Shown here piece by piece: positions 8,334 through 17,877 of a stretch of DNA of 37,972 nt. Numbering within the stretch: position 1 is the stretch's first letter; each line of letters opens with the position of its first letter. The notes beneath the pieces were generated by a model. That model was not told the origin of the DNA. It did no database searches and was given only the letters and a program-made list of their open reading frames with translations. Origin of the DNA: Candidatus Heimdallarchaeota archaeon. Its GTDB lineage: Archaea > Asgardarchaeota > Heimdallarchaeia > Hodarchaeales > Hodarchaeaceae. Made by a program: the position numbers and the translations under genes. The DNA is taken from the NCBI GenBank assembly GCA_020353515.1, contig CP070695.1:4009560-4047531 (forward strand), read 5' to 3'.

Positions 8334-9110
8334 GTGAACTTCAATCAAATAACTCCTCATGTTATAACAACTGCACCTAAGACCATTAATGAATTAACAG
8401 GAACAGATCCCTCAGAAACCGTTGCGTTAACTTGTATCAACCTACCAGAGGCATTAATAATTGTCGATTGTGGAGCTGATACCGAGAAAGCAAAAAAATT
8501 TCGTTATATTATGGAGGAGCATTTTAATAAAGAGATATCACATTTATTATTGACTCATGCCCACTGGGATCATTCCGACGCGTTAAACGTTTTTCAGGAT
8601 GTATCTGTGGTTATATCAAAGAAGGGAGCAACAAAGATCAAGGCTGATATCAAGGTAGCAGAGTCTTTTACAATCGGGTCAAAGCGAAATGAAGTTTTTT
8701 TCCAAGTATCAGAAGGTCATTCACCAGACTCTGCTTTTGTCCTGTATCCATCAGATAAAGTACTTATTACTGGGGATAATCTCCTCTCATGCTATGCGCA
8801 AGTGTTTTCCAATGGTAAAATAGTGTTGGATCTTTATCGACATTGGGAATCATTAGATGTGAAACACATTATTCCTGGCCATGGATTCGTGGTAGATAAG
8901 GACTATTTAATGAATGTGAGAGCCTATTTTGAAGATTTAATTAGTGTCCTAAAAAAATTAGAATCTCTCGGGTTAACAATAAATCAAGTGTTAAAACATC
9001 CTGATCTGCCTGAATATTGTTATAAAGATCATGCACTATGGGAAGAAGGAGGCAGACGTCATACTGGATGGGTGAACAGTGGAATTAAGTATTGGTATCG
9101 GCATGTGTAA
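8334..9110 (+). CDS. MBL-fold (metallo-beta-lactamase superfamily) hydrolase
   Basis: 258 residues starting at GTG 8334, with AGGTGG (8320-8325) well placed upstream. The metal-site motifs are present: THAHWDHSDA (His75, His77, Asp79, His80), EGHSPDS (His129), ITGDNL (Asp148) and IIPGHG (His183). This is the glyoxalase II-like layout with a dinuclear metal site, so the enzyme probably hydrolyses a thioester, lactone or phosphoester; the substrate cannot be read from sequence. The C-terminal helical region (about 195-258) is like that of the wider YqjP/PqsE-type MBL group. Cytosolic. It is probably co-transcribed with the Cys-rich protein upstream and the methyltransferase downstream. Confidence 0.9.
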   Translation: MNFNQITPHVITTAPKTINELTGTDPSETVALTCINLPEALIIVDCGADTEKAKKFRYIMEEHFNKEISHLLLTHAHWDHSDALNVFQDVSVVISKKGATKIKADIKVAESFTIGSKRNEVFFQVSEGHSPDSAFVLYPSDKVLITGDNLLSCYAQVFSNGKIVLDLYRHWESLDVKHIIPGHGFVVDKDYLMNVRAYFEDLISVLKKLESLGLTINQVLKHPDLPEYCYKDHALWEEGGRRHTGWVNSGIKYWYRHV

Positions 9111-9162
9111 TAATCTTTTTAAACTGACGATTTAGTAAATAACTAAATGAAAGGGATTAACA

Positions 9163-9789
9163 ATGGAATTTGTTTCCAGAGCCACACCATTATATGAATT
9201 CTTACAGTATTGTAATAAAACAAACATGGAAAGAAAAGTACTAGATTGTGGAGCAGGTGGACAACAACCACCTTTGTATTTATTCTACCAATATGGCTAT
9301 AAAACTTTTGGAATTGATAATAGTAAACATTCAATCAAGAATGCAGAAGATTTCTGTTATCAAAATAATCTGAATATTGACCTAAACATCAAACTGGGTG
9401 ATATGCGAGAAATAGAGTTTGAAGATGAGAGTTTTCCCTTTGTTTATTCTTACAATACAATAATGCATATGTCAAAGAAAGACATTACTCGAGCAATGAA
9501 AGAAATGGAAAGAGTTCTAATAAAAGATGGACTACTTTATGTTAACTTCGGATCGGAAGATTCAGAAATTGGTGATAGAGGGGAAAAGATAGGTGAGGGA
9601 GAGTACGCACTACCTATTGGGAATAATGAAAAAGCCCTCCATTCATTCCATACAGATGATGAGGCTGATGTGTATTTTAGAAATTTTGAACTTCTTCATA
9701 AAGATAAGAGCATGTTGTATCGATATGAAAAAGGAGAATTAGAATTCATTCTCGGTGAAATCAATTATGTCGGAAAAAAAATCAGATAA
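9163..9789 (+). CDS. Class I SAM-dependent methyltransferase
   Basis: 208 residues. Motif I is KVLDCGAGGQQPPLYLF (residues 25-41) and motif II is FGIDNS (about 49-54), followed by the acidic loop region LGDMREIEFEDESFPFVYS and MKEMERVLIKDGLLYVNFGS, the usual order for a Rossmann-fold methyltransferase of the Methyltransf_11/25 type. The second glycine-loop region is unusual in having QQPP after GAGG. The substrate is unknown. The start ATG has AAAGGGA upstream. It follows the MBL gene by 52 bases on the same strand, and its stop lies two bases from the stop of the convergent radical SAM gene. Confidence 0.85.
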   Translation: MEFVSRATPLYEFLQYCNKTNMERKVLDCGAGGQQPPLYLFYQYGYKTFGIDNSKHSIKNAEDFCYQNNLNIDLNIKLGDMREIEFEDESFPFVYSYNTIMHMSKKDITRAMKEMERVLIKDGLLYVNFGSEDSEIGDRGEKIGEGEYALPIGNNEKALHSFHTDDEADVYFRNFELLHKDKSMLYRYEKGELEFILGEINYVGKKIR

Positions 9790-9791
9790 TT

Positions 9792-11828
9792 CTACTGACT
9801 GAAAAAGATCTGATATTTTGGACTGAATGGAGTATTATTAAGATATAATAAATATTTAGCAAAAAACACTGCCAAACCTTTGTCATATGAATTCTCTTTT
9901 AGAGTATCAAGTAAGATATCTCTATCTGAATGAAGTCCAAAGAGTTTCACCGCAAATTTATAGGGGGAAAGATTCAGAATGGCTTTAAGACTCGAAGGTA
10001 AGCCAAGAAACTGCATAACTGGAATCAATTGTTGTTCTTGGGAAAATAACACAAATTGAATCGCCATATGAGCAGTAAAATTCATTAGGCTCCTTCGACC
10101 AGGTGTTGGATAGAAGAGCAGTTTGATATTGCTCGTTGAAGGATTATTTTGCAGGAAATTCAGGAATTTCAGAACCTCAGGTATCGCAGTAAAGTTATTG
10201 AAAGATAGCTCTGTTTTAATTGCATCCTTCCACCAAGACAATAAAGTTCCAGGATCGATATTTGAAGCTAGAAACCAATTCCACTCTTTTTCGAATAGAT
10301 GCTTTTGTGAGAGGTAAGTATCCCCAACCAAAACAAAGAACTCGTCTAAGATGTCAGCACTCCCAAAATGGCGTAAAAGAGCTGGAGGGTATGTAAACGA
10401 AGGATAGAGTTCATTGTATGAATTCTTGATTACCCCATTGACTGAAGACCAAGTATGTTCTAATACTTCTTTGTTTGGTTGCATAAAATCATAAATTCGT
10501 GTAGCCTTATTAACATAACAAGAATCAAAGAGTTGATGAAGTCCCACATCATCAGCACGTTTTAGCGTGACATGGATAGTTTCAGGAGTGGCATCGATGT
10601 TGCCAAGAAAAATGTTCCAAGAATTAACGAAATCACCAGAGTTCAAAGATTGCGGAGCTCTGAATATTCGTTCCTCCAAGGAGAAGAATTTCTTCCCGGT
10701 GTGTTTGAACTCCTCTTTGACCAGTTCTTTTGCTTGAGTAAAGAAATTAATGATATCATCACTCTTTTGAGGAGCTTTATTTGCTGCAAGATTAGGATCA
10801 TCAAGAGAAAGAACAGGGAGTGGATTGAAAGTTCCACGAAAACCTGCTTTTCTGATGTGTTTTAATATATCAGCTGTAAGAGTCATGAGATGCAGCCCAT
10901 ACCAGGATACTTTCTCATAATCCTCTCTTTCTTCGTTAATCTCAATTATTCGATCTGCAAGATTCATTACAAAATCATTACCATCAGCATTAAGTTCAGA
11001 ACAGATAAAAAACAGGTGATTCAACTGATACTTTCTAAGAAAGTTGATTTCATCTTCGATCACGTCTAAATCTCGATATCGGATCTTTCTGCCTTTAACC
11101 AAAGGTTCTGAACAAATAAAACAATTCTTTGAGCAACCCCGAGACACTTCTAAGGGGATACTCTTCTCCACATTCTCCCTTGAAAACCGAGTATAGAATG
11201 ACTGCCAGTCTGCTATGATCTTGTCTGTATATTCTTGACGGAAAGCAGGAGGAAAGAGCTGAAAAGGCCCTTTTTGGAGATTCCTTGCTTGAAAATAAAT
11301 TAAATTAGCAATCTGATTTAAATTCTGTTGATTAAGAACATCTTCAAAATGTTCAAAAAAAGCATCAGGCCCTCCAATCACACCATAATCAGGTTCAAGA
11401 TAGTTCATTAACCTTTCTGGCATAATTGAAAAAGCAAACCCTCCAATGACGAGAGGTACATCAGTTAGTTTGCGAAGAATTTGAATTAACCGTTTCGTTG
11501 CTTGGATTGGATAGTATAATGTTTGTTCAGACGATTGAAAAACAGCTTTGTGGTAATTAGTGTTCTTAGGAATGTGGCTATAATCATTTACGTCCACAGC
11601 GTCAGTGTTTCTTAAGGTAATTAAGATCATATCATAATGTTTATTTTCGAGTAACCGCTGTAGGTAAACCTCCCATTTGTCTTTTGAAATTCCATATAAA
11701 TCCTTACAGACAGTATGAATACCAAATCTGTCTGCTATCTCTGAAACTTGCACGAAAGCGTATGGATACGTTAATGCAGACTTGAGATTACTTACATTAA
11801 GTAAGAGGATTGTTCTTAGAGGGCCCAT
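9792..11828 (-). CDS. B12-binding-type radical SAM protein
   Basis: 678 residues from ATG 11828. GAGGT six bases upstream supports this start over the ATG at 11861, which would add 11 residues. The N-terminal ~165 residues resemble the Rossmann-like B12-binding domain of the BchE/MiaB-like group (RTILLLNVSN, YDMILITLRN, VPLVIGGFAFSIMP, YGVIGGPDAFFE), without a DxHxxG motif. The radical SAM cluster motif is SRGCSKNCFICSEP, a CX3CX2C pattern. After the SAM barrel there are about 250 further residues of unknown helical sequence. Members modify small molecules, tetrapyrroles or lipids by radical chemistry; the substrate here is unknown. It is convergent with the methyltransferase, so a shared pathway is only a possibility. 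Confidence 0.85.
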   Translation of the reverse strand: MGPLRTILLLNVSNLKSALTYPYAFVQVSEIADRFGIHTVCKDLYGISKDKWEVYLQRLLENKHYDMILITLRNTDAVDVNDYSHIPKNTNYHKAVFQSSEQTLYYPIQATKRLIQILRKLTDVPLVIGGFAFSIMPERLMNYLEPDYGVIGGPDAFFEHFEDVLNQQNLNQIANLIYFQARNLQKGPFQLFPPAFRQEYTDKIIADWQSFYTRFSRENVEKSIPLEVSRGCSKNCFICSEPLVKGRKIRYRDLDVIEDEINFLRKYQLNHLFFICSELNADGNDFVMNLADRIIEINEEREDYEKVSWYGLHLMTLTADILKHIRKAGFRGTFNPLPVLSLDDPNLAANKAPQKSDDIINFFTQAKELVKEEFKHTGKKFFSLEERIFRAPQSLNSGDFVNSWNIFLGNIDATPETIHVTLKRADDVGLHQLFDSCYVNKATRIYDFMQPNKEVLEHTWSSVNGVIKNSYNELYPSFTYPPALLRHFGSADILDEFFVLVGDTYLSQKHLFEKEWNWFLASNIDPGTLLSWWKDAIKTELSFNNFTAIPEVLKFLNFLQNNPSTSNIKLLFYPTPGRRSLMNFTAHMAIQFVLFSQEQQLIPVMQFLGLPSSLKAILNLSPYKFAVKLFGLHSDRDILLDTLKENSYDKGLAVFFAKYLLYLNNTPFSPKYQIFFSQ

Positions 11829-11991
11829 AGTATTACCTCGAAATTCATCCGAAGTAATCATTGACTCTTGATAAACATGTTCCTTATGGTAAAAGCCTGT
11901 TTTAACCCTCAGATGTATTAGTAATCGGATCTAATACTGAATTCGATTAATGCAAGGATCCACTTAAATCTTCAAAATAAAATATTCGCTT

Positions 11992-12846
11992 ATGAGCATT
12001 CGAGAAATCTATAAAGTGTCGAAAAGTACTCCAGTGACGGAGGGGGCTGGTGTTCAGTTAAAAAGAGCATTTGCGCAAAAAGAAACCACAATTCTTGACC
12101 CATTCTTATTACTAGATGATTTTCATTCTGATAATCCTGACGATTATATTGCAGGCTTCCCGTGGCACCCCCATAGGGGAATTGAAACAGTTACATATAT
12201 GCTTGAAGGGAAAGTAGAACATCAAGATAGTATTGGGAATCAGGGTATTTTGAAAGGAGGGGATATACAATGGATGACTGCTGGATCTGGAATTATCCAT
12301 TCAGAAATGCCAGCCCAAGTAGATGGCCTCTTATGGGGATTTCAATTATGGGTAAACTTACCTGCAGCAAGTAAAATGATGCCACCTCGATACCAAGATA
12401 TTCCTGCGAATGATGTTCCTGAAATTACCCTTGAGAATGGTGTCAAAGTTAGAATCTTAGCTGGAAAAATGAACGGGAAAGTAGGACCTGTTCAAGATAT
12501 TGTGACCAACCCAGAATATTTAGATGTAACTATCCCCCCAAACACGAAATTTGAACATCTTATTCAAAATGATTATACTGCATTTGCTTATTGTTTTGAG
12601 GGTGAGGGCTATTTTGATGCGAGTAAAGAACAACCTGCTTCTGCTGAGAATCTTATAATCTATAAAAACGGTGATTCAGTACAAATCACAACATCTGATA
12701 ACAACCACGTTCGATTTCTATTAGTATCAGGTAAACCTATCAAGGAGCCGATAGTTTGGTATGGACCAATAGTGATGAACACTCAGGAAGAAATTCAGAC
12801 CGCTTTTACAGAATATCGTAATGGAACATTCCTGAAATCTGATTAA
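11992..12846 (+). CDS. Pirin family protein
   Basis: 284 residues, two cupin domains. The N-terminal cupin has the pirin signature FPWHPHRGIETVTYMLEG and GSGIIHSEMP; the metal ligands expected from human pirin align with His59, His61, His103 and Glu105. The C-terminal cupin (about 165-265) lacks metal ligands, as usual. Bacterial pirins such as YhhW are quercetin 2,3-dioxygenases in vitro and others act as redox-sensing cofactors; the archaeal role is not known. Single gene, cytosolic, divergent from the radical SAM gene. Confidence 0.92.
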   Translation: MSIREIYKVSKSTPVTEGAGVQLKRAFAQKETTILDPFLLLDDFHSDNPDDYIAGFPWHPHRGIETVTYMLEGKVEHQDSIGNQGILKGGDIQWMTAGSGIIHSEMPAQVDGLLWGFQLWVNLPAASKMMPPRYQDIPANDVPEITLENGVKVRILAGKMNGKVGPVQDIVTNPEYLDVTIPPNTKFEHLIQNDYTAFAYCFEGEGYFDASKEQPASAENLIIYKNGDSVQITTSDNNHVRFLLVSGKPIKEPIVWYGPIVMNTQEEIQTAFTEYRNGTFLKSD

Positions 12847-12978
12847 GAAGGGGTCACAAACACCAACATTAGTATCATCAGAACAAAAAAAGAACACATC
12901 AGATCTCCAGCCTAGTCAAAAAAGAAGACTATTTACATACGGGTGGGATTCGTACGAAAACTGTAAGTTTGGGTAACC

Positions 12979-13557
12979 ATGACGAAAAAACGCTGTGCTT
13001 GGGCTGGCTCTGATCCATTAATGGTCGATTATCATGATAAGGAGTGGGGAACCCCTGTACATGAGGATCAAGAACTTTTTGAATTTCTCATACTCGAGGG
13101 TGCTCAGGCTGGATTAAGTTGGTCAACAATTCTTAAGAGACGGGAAGGATATCGGAAAGCTTTCGTCAACTTTGATGTTCAGAAAGTAGCCTTATTTTCT
13201 GATTCTAACTTTGAAAAACTGATGCATGATGTAGGAATCATCCGAAATCGGTTAAAAATCAGGAGTGCAATTAATAATGCGCAACAGTTTATTAAAGTAC
13301 AAGAGGAATATGGCTCTTTTGATCATTATATCTGGGGATTTGCAAATCATCAGCCTATACAGAATCAATTCAAGAAGCTCGCAGATATTCCTGCTTCAAC
13401 AGAACTTTCTGTTAAAATAAGTAAAGACTTGAAAAAAAGAGGTTTTAATTTTGTTGGGCCGACTATCTGTTACGCGTTTATGCAGGCTGTAGGGATCGTT
13501 AATGATCATGTTCTCGATTGTTTTCGATATAAAGAGATTATAAATACTGATAAATAA
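12979..13557 (+). CDS. tag: DNA-3-methyladenine glycosylase I
   Basis: 192 residues, the usual length of Tag. This base-excision repair enzyme removes 3-methyladenine from alkylated DNA. Visible features are KRCAWAGSDPLMVDYHDKEW at the N-terminus, the conserved LEGAQAGLSW (Glu40), and NDHVLDCFRY near the end. The zinc ligands of E. coli Tag align with Cys6, His19, His177 and Cys181, all present. It lies between pirin and the DUF885 gene on the same strand, with a 133-base gap upstream that suggests its own promoter and a short gap downstream. Confidence 0.95.
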   Translation: MTKKRCAWAGSDPLMVDYHDKEWGTPVHEDQELFEFLILEGAQAGLSWSTILKRREGYRKAFVNFDVQKVALFSDSNFEKLMHDVGIIRNRLKIRSAINNAQQFIKVQEEYGSFDHYIWGFANHQPIQNQFKKLADIPASTELSVKISKDLKKRGFNFVGPTICYAFMQAVGIVNDHVLDCFRYKEIINTDK

Positions 13558-13588
13558 GAAATTAAAAACACCAATGTAGGAATTGACA

Positions 13589-15232
13589 ATGTCTAATGAT
13601 GAAAAATTCAAAGAAATTCAAAACGAATTAATTAATCTAGTGTTTGATTATAATCCCGCGTTAGCGGCCTATATGGGTAAGGAAGAGTATGAAAAGAAAG
13701 TTGCTAATGGAACTCCGGAAAATTACTTCGCTTTTGTCGAAGACCTCTCGAGGTTTCGTAATCGAATTAATGAGATTGATGCCACTCAACTCAATCCAGA
13801 AAATAGCATATTATACAAAGTATGCCAGGATACCCTCGAACTGTTTCTTTTTTTCCATGAACAGTTTCCTCTCTGGAATAGAGAACCCTTTGGATTAGAA
13901 GATATTCAGCGGACGATATTTGTATTACTACAAAGAAAAGGTACGACTGAAAGGGTCGCGGAGGCGGTAATTGCTCAACTAGAACAGATTCCTCGGTTCT
14001 TAGAGGAATTCAGATCTCGATTTAAGGATGTAAAGATTCCCAAACTATGGCACGAAACAAGTTTAAAGATGATTCAATCTGCCCCCCAGTTCTTGGGCTA
14101 CTTAGAAATGATTTTTCAATCCTCAATTGATGATAACTTAAAACAAACTCTTTCAAATGCCATCAGTAAAGCTAATACAGAAATTGAATCCCATACTTCC
14201 TGGATTCAGGATCTCCCAGTTGATGATGATGAATTCGCTTGGGCGTTAGGCCAATCGAACTTTGACCAGATGTTGTCGCTCCGAAAACTTCCGTGGGATC
14301 GTGAAAAGATTTTAAAAACTGGTTATGAGCTCCTAGATTCTTTAACGGAACAAGTTCACCAACTCACTAGCAAAATTGATCCTACAAAAACTTCCGATGA
14401 GGTAATTGGAGAGATTAATGCGAATCAACCTCCAACATTTGAAATGGTCCTAGAACATGCTAGACATGAAGCCGAACGTGCGAAAGAATTTATCTTAGAA
14501 CACGATCTTGTTAGTATCCCTCCTAATGACAGTCTGGTAATAGCAGAGACCCCAGCATATCTTGCTCCTATTATCCCAATTGCTATGTATGGAGTCTCCC
14601 CTTATTACGATCCTACACAACCTGGCATTTATTATATCACCCGTCCCTCAAGTGAAGTCAGCTTAGAACAATTTGGGTTTCATTCCTATTATAGTCTACC
14701 CAACATCATGGCTCATGAAAGCTTTCCGGGGCATCATTTAGATTTATGTTGGAATAATCATGTTGGTTCACCTCTTACCGTGATTGCCCTTTTTGCGAGT
14801 ACTCTTGGAGCTGAAACCGTGGAAGGCTGGGCACACTACTGCGAAGAGATGATGCTTGAACAGGGATTCCACGATGAAATTGGTCGTGATAAGGTGAAGC
14901 TTGTCATTCTCTTAGGACAACTCTGGCGAGCAGTCCGCATTATTGTTGATGTTGAACTTCATTGTAAGCAGCGGACCGTTGAAGACGCTATTCAGCTTTT
15001 AGTTGATCGCGCTAAAACGGAGGTTCAAACTGCTACCGCAGAAGTCCGTAGATATACCACAGCTCCTGGATATCAATTATCCTATTTAATTGGGAAGCTT
15101 CTTATTCAGAACCTACGTCAGGAAGTCGAAGTAAAACAGGGTGACCAGTTTAACCTGAAAGAATTTCACGATACTATCACCAAAAGTGGAGATCTCCCTT
15201 ATTATTTGTTAAAGGAGCTCTTTGACGTTTAA
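13589..15232 (+). CDS. DUF885 family zinc peptidase-like protein
   Basis: About 547 residues. The hallmark is MAHESFPGHHLDL (His376, Glu377, His382 and His383 from this start) with a downstream GAETVEGWAHYCEEMM, the DUF885 zinc-metallopeptidase-like pattern. No signal peptide is visible, so it is probably a cytosolic peptidase. ATG 13589 has GTAGG eight bases upstream; a TTG at 13583 would add two residues. It follows tag closely on the same strand. Substrate specificity is unknown. Confidence 0.85.
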   Translation: MSNDEKFKEIQNELINLVFDYNPALAAYMGKEEYEKKVANGTPENYFAFVEDLSRFRNRINEIDATQLNPENSILYKVCQDTLELFLFFHEQFPLWNREPFGLEDIQRTIFVLLQRKGTTERVAEAVIAQLEQIPRFLEEFRSRFKDVKIPKLWHETSLKMIQSAPQFLGYLEMIFQSSIDDNLKQTLSNAISKANTEIESHTSWIQDLPVDDDEFAWALGQSNFDQMLSLRKLPWDREKILKTGYELLDSLTEQVHQLTSKIDPTKTSDEVIGEINANQPPTFEMVLEHARHEAERAKEFILEHDLVSIPPNDSLVIAETPAYLAPIIPIAMYGVSPYYDPTQPGIYYITRPSSEVSLEQFGFHSYYSLPNIMAHESFPGHHLDLCWNNHVGSPLTVIALFASTLGAETVEGWAHYCEEMMLEQGFHDEIGRDKVKLVILLGQLWRAVRIIVDVELHCKQRTVEDAIQLLVDRAKTEVQTATAEVRRYTTAPGYQLSYLIGKLLIQNLRQEVEVKQGDQFNLKEFHDTITKSGDLPYYLLKELFDV

Positions 15233-15323
15233 CCTCAATAAATGTAAGTTAAGAACTCCATACGACTGTAATAGCAGTGATCATCATTGCTTTACTTGTA
15301 GTATTAAGTCAAGTAATCAGTAC

Positions 15324-17318
15324 CTAGAGAGAGCCCTTTTTCCTTTTTTTTCCAGAAATTAATAAAATGGGAAGGGCAATAATAATTCCTATTATAGGGA
15401 GTGGTGTAGCTTCAGTGGTTTGGGAAGTTGGAATGATTGATGTTTTAATTTCAGTGGATGGATTAGTTGGAGTCGTTGAGATTTCAGTTGTTTCTTCAAG
15501 TGTCGGTTCAGGTAAGATGAACGAGGGATTGGTTTCGCTTATACCCACTTGATTCAAAGTCGACGCTAAAGTTTCAACTATGATCGCAGCTTCTCTTGCC
15601 TGACTAAAAGCTGCTGGAAAATCCATCCTCTTGAAAGAGATCCAAGCTTGAGTAAGTTTTTCAACAGTATCTTGATTAATTTTCTTTACTGCTTCAGGGG
15701 AGGTAAGTGAGTAGCTCTGTCCCATAGTTTCATATTCATTGATCAAACCAAATAGCAGCTGTTGGACCAATAAGGATTGAATCCAATCTTTTTCAAATTG
15801 ATTAAAGTAGCTATTAACGGTGTAATAGCTCATAACAGAATCAACAAAGTCACCCACCCAATAGTTACTGTGGTGGGGATGGTTAAAACCTAAAGTATGT
15901 CCTGCTTCATGAATGATCACATCACTAATACCTGTTTTGGGGATAGGAGGTACAACTGATGTATCCATGAAACGATCCCATTGATACGCAATTAATTGCC
16001 ACCCCATTCCCCCTAATCCCCCAAACCTGGTTCCATCATAACTCATACGGGATCTATTCATTAAGAAGGCCATAGTTGGGAAGTTAATACCATCAGGGTG
16101 GATATCGACAAATTGACCCAGATTATCTGAAAAGTACTCTAGGAGGGTTTGAGGAGAACCTTCAGTGACTTCAATCTGGTAATAATCATCATATTGAGTG
16201 GTAGCTGTATCAAATAACTCTTGAATCTCAGGATAATCATCAAGGGAATACCAATGGATATTAGCTTGGACATTGAAAAAGGGAAGTAGATCTTCGAAGG
16301 CTTCTACAATCGTATTTTGGTTTATGATAAATTCTAAATCCTCAAGTGTGTGGATCGCTCCACGAGTAAAATTTTCAACAATAGCGATTTCAAAAAAGAG
16401 ATTAGAATCATTAGGAGTCAATACTGCGTATGGACGAACCAGAAGATCGTTATACATGATATCATAAGTGAAGTTATACAGATATTCTTCCAAACTAAGA
16501 TCAGCAGGTTGAAATGTCTCGTGTGCCTCAATATAATCTTCTAAATCAGTATAGACAAAGGGATTTGTATAATCAAGAAACTGCCAGAAGTAATCCGTTA
16601 TTATCCAATCAAAATACCACATCGCTTCCAGAGCTGAGGGATCAAAGAAGTATGTTCGTGAATTCTCTCCACCCCATCCAGCCACAGGACGATCCACTAA
16701 TCCAGAATACTCACTGAACCAGTCTGAGAATGTGTTGCCAGTATCCAAATCGATCTCCGAGATGTCATACCAATGTTCCGTGGTTCCTGTGTCTAATATA
16801 CTCAAATTTAAAAAATTGAGCACATATGTCCACGGATCAAGAATTTCTGCTGGAGGGTAATCATCTAGGTAATTCTGAACTAGGGTTGCATTGAGTGAAA
16901 CCCCTTCTCGTTCGTAGAAGACATCAGACTTAATTCCATCATGTGGATCAATACTATCCTCTTCCAGTAGTGTGATATTAAGCTCAGAGGTTACTGCACT
17001 GAAGTTCGCAATTGTTTCAGCGTAAGTGAGGAATTCTTCGTAATAAATATCATCAATGGTAATCAGATTCGTCTCTATCGTGACATTGTATTCGCCTATG
17101 GTTTCAATGTCAGGATAAAAGTCATTAAGGCCTCCTAGCTCATGAAAAACACTCGTACCTAATATTTTATCATCATAACCTATGAAGTTTATTTGAATCG
17201 TAAGGTAATTGGTTCTCTTTTGATTTTTTGGGGAATGCACAACATTATTCGTGGAAAAAGGATTCAGGAATAAGATAAAAATCAGAAAAATCATAAATAA
17301 ATGGTTGGATTTCTTCAT
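15324..17318 (-). CDS. Cell-surface metzincin-like metalloprotease, C-terminally anchored
   Basis: 664 residues. The signal peptide is at residues 1-23 (SNHLFMIFLIFILFLNPFS). The zinc motif HEAGHTLGFNHPHH (His470, Glu471, His474, His480) is the metzincin HExxHxxGxxH, and VDSVMSYY sixteen residues on supplies the Met-turn (Met496). About 440 residues precede the active site; they are acidic, rich in Asp, Tyr and NxT/S sites, and match nothing I know. After a helical segment come a Thr/Ser stalk (about 605-638), a membrane helix and the tail KKRKKGSL. It should act outside the cell on proteins or peptides. Its own promoter region separates it from the divergent small membrane protein gene. Confidence 0.85.
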   Translation of the reverse strand: MKKSNHLFMIFLIFILFLNPFSTNNVVHSPKNQKRTNYLTIQINFIGYDDKILGTSVFHELGGLNDFYPDIETIGEYNVTIETNLITIDDIYYEEFLTYAETIANFSAVTSELNITLLEEDSIDPHDGIKSDVFYEREGVSLNATLVQNYLDDYPPAEILDPWTYVLNFLNLSILDTGTTEHWYDISEIDLDTGNTFSDWFSEYSGLVDRPVAGWGGENSRTYFFDPSALEAMWYFDWIITDYFWQFLDYTNPFVYTDLEDYIEAHETFQPADLSLEEYLYNFTYDIMYNDLLVRPYAVLTPNDSNLFFEIAIVENFTRGAIHTLEDLEFIINQNTIVEAFEDLLPFFNVQANIHWYSLDDYPEIQELFDTATTQYDDYYQIEVTEGSPQTLLEYFSDNLGQFVDIHPDGINFPTMAFLMNRSRMSYDGTRFGGLGGMGWQLIAYQWDRFMDTSVVPPIPKTGISDVIIHEAGHTLGFNHPHHSNYWVGDFVDSVMSYYTVNSYFNQFEKDWIQSLLVQQLLFGLINEYETMGQSYSLTSPEAVKKINQDTVEKLTQAWISFKRMDFPAAFSQAREAAIIVETLASTLNQVGISETNPSFILPEPTLEETTEISTTPTNPSTEIKTSIIPTSQTTEATPLPIIGIIIALPILLISGKKRKKGSL

Positions 17319-17427
17319 CGTATACCCTCATTCATTCTTAAAAGTATCAGGATTCCTGACTCAAAAACATAACCATTCGTGAAATTGAAAGAAAATACCT
17401 TATCCAAATGTTTCATAATCCGAAGAA

Positions 17428-17434
17428 TTTTATA
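17428..17434 (+). promoter_or_regulatory. TATA box, probably leaderless promoter for the 17461 gene
   Basis: TTTATAC is centred about 30 bases before ATG 17461, which places transcription start at or very near the start codon. No Shine-Dalgarno site is seen. Confidence 0.5.
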
Positions 17435-17460
17435 CCCCTAGATCTAAAATAACTTAGAAT

Positions 17461-17871
17461 ATGTCTGACTCTAGGAAATCATCAAAAACCGGAAAAAAAT
17501 CTCCTAATAATACTCTTCCTTCCACCCCATTGGTTAAAAAGCGTTTCAAACGAGGTTTCAAGCGATATGTCAAGAAAAATTATTCCTATGGATGGAAAGC
17601 CTTTGCTCATAGAATTCAATATCGAAAGGAAGTGTGGGCAAAAGCGTCCCCTATTTACTTTATTCTATTAATTATAGCAACCATTGTTTTTGCAATTATT
17701 AGTTTTCTCAATCTAGAAGACAATCCCGTACTATTCTCAGTCCTGATGGTGTTATTTTTCGTAACATTCCTCTTAGAAATATGGTATGTGGGAGGAAGGA
17801 AAGTACCTAGAACTGTTGGTCGAAAAATACGGAGAAAAAAGAAAGAGAGGGAAGCTGAGGAGGATGGTTAA
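17461..17871 (+). CDS. Small basic two-helix membrane protein, unknown function
   Basis: 136 residues. A very basic N-terminal half (KKRFKRGFKRYVKKNYSYG) leads to two membrane helices (about 65-83 and 89-109), and the tail is again basic (RTVGRKIRRKKKEREAEE). Charge clusters on both sides of a short hairpin suggest binding to nucleic acid or acidic lipid at the membrane face. I do not recognise the family. It is transcribed alone and converges with the serine hydrolase gene seven bases on. Confidence 0.7.
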   Translation: MSDSRKSSKTGKKSPNNTLPSTPLVKKRFKRGFKRYVKKNYSYGWKAFAHRIQYRKEVWAKASPIYFILLIIATIVFAIISFLNLEDNPVLFSVLMVLFFVTFLLEIWYVGGRKVPRTVGRKIRRKKKEREAEEDG

Positions 17872-17877
17872 AAGGGG

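Noticed and set aside
9130..9148. Inverted repeat ATTTAGT-N5-ACTAAAT before the methyltransferase gene
   Set aside because: Arms are short and A+T-rich, no TATA box is in the right place, and the gene seems to be inside an operon; chance is the simpler explanation.
15324..17318. PGF-CTERM or other archaeosortase signal at the C-terminus
   Set aside because: No PGF-like tripeptide precedes the helix here or in the other anchored proteins.
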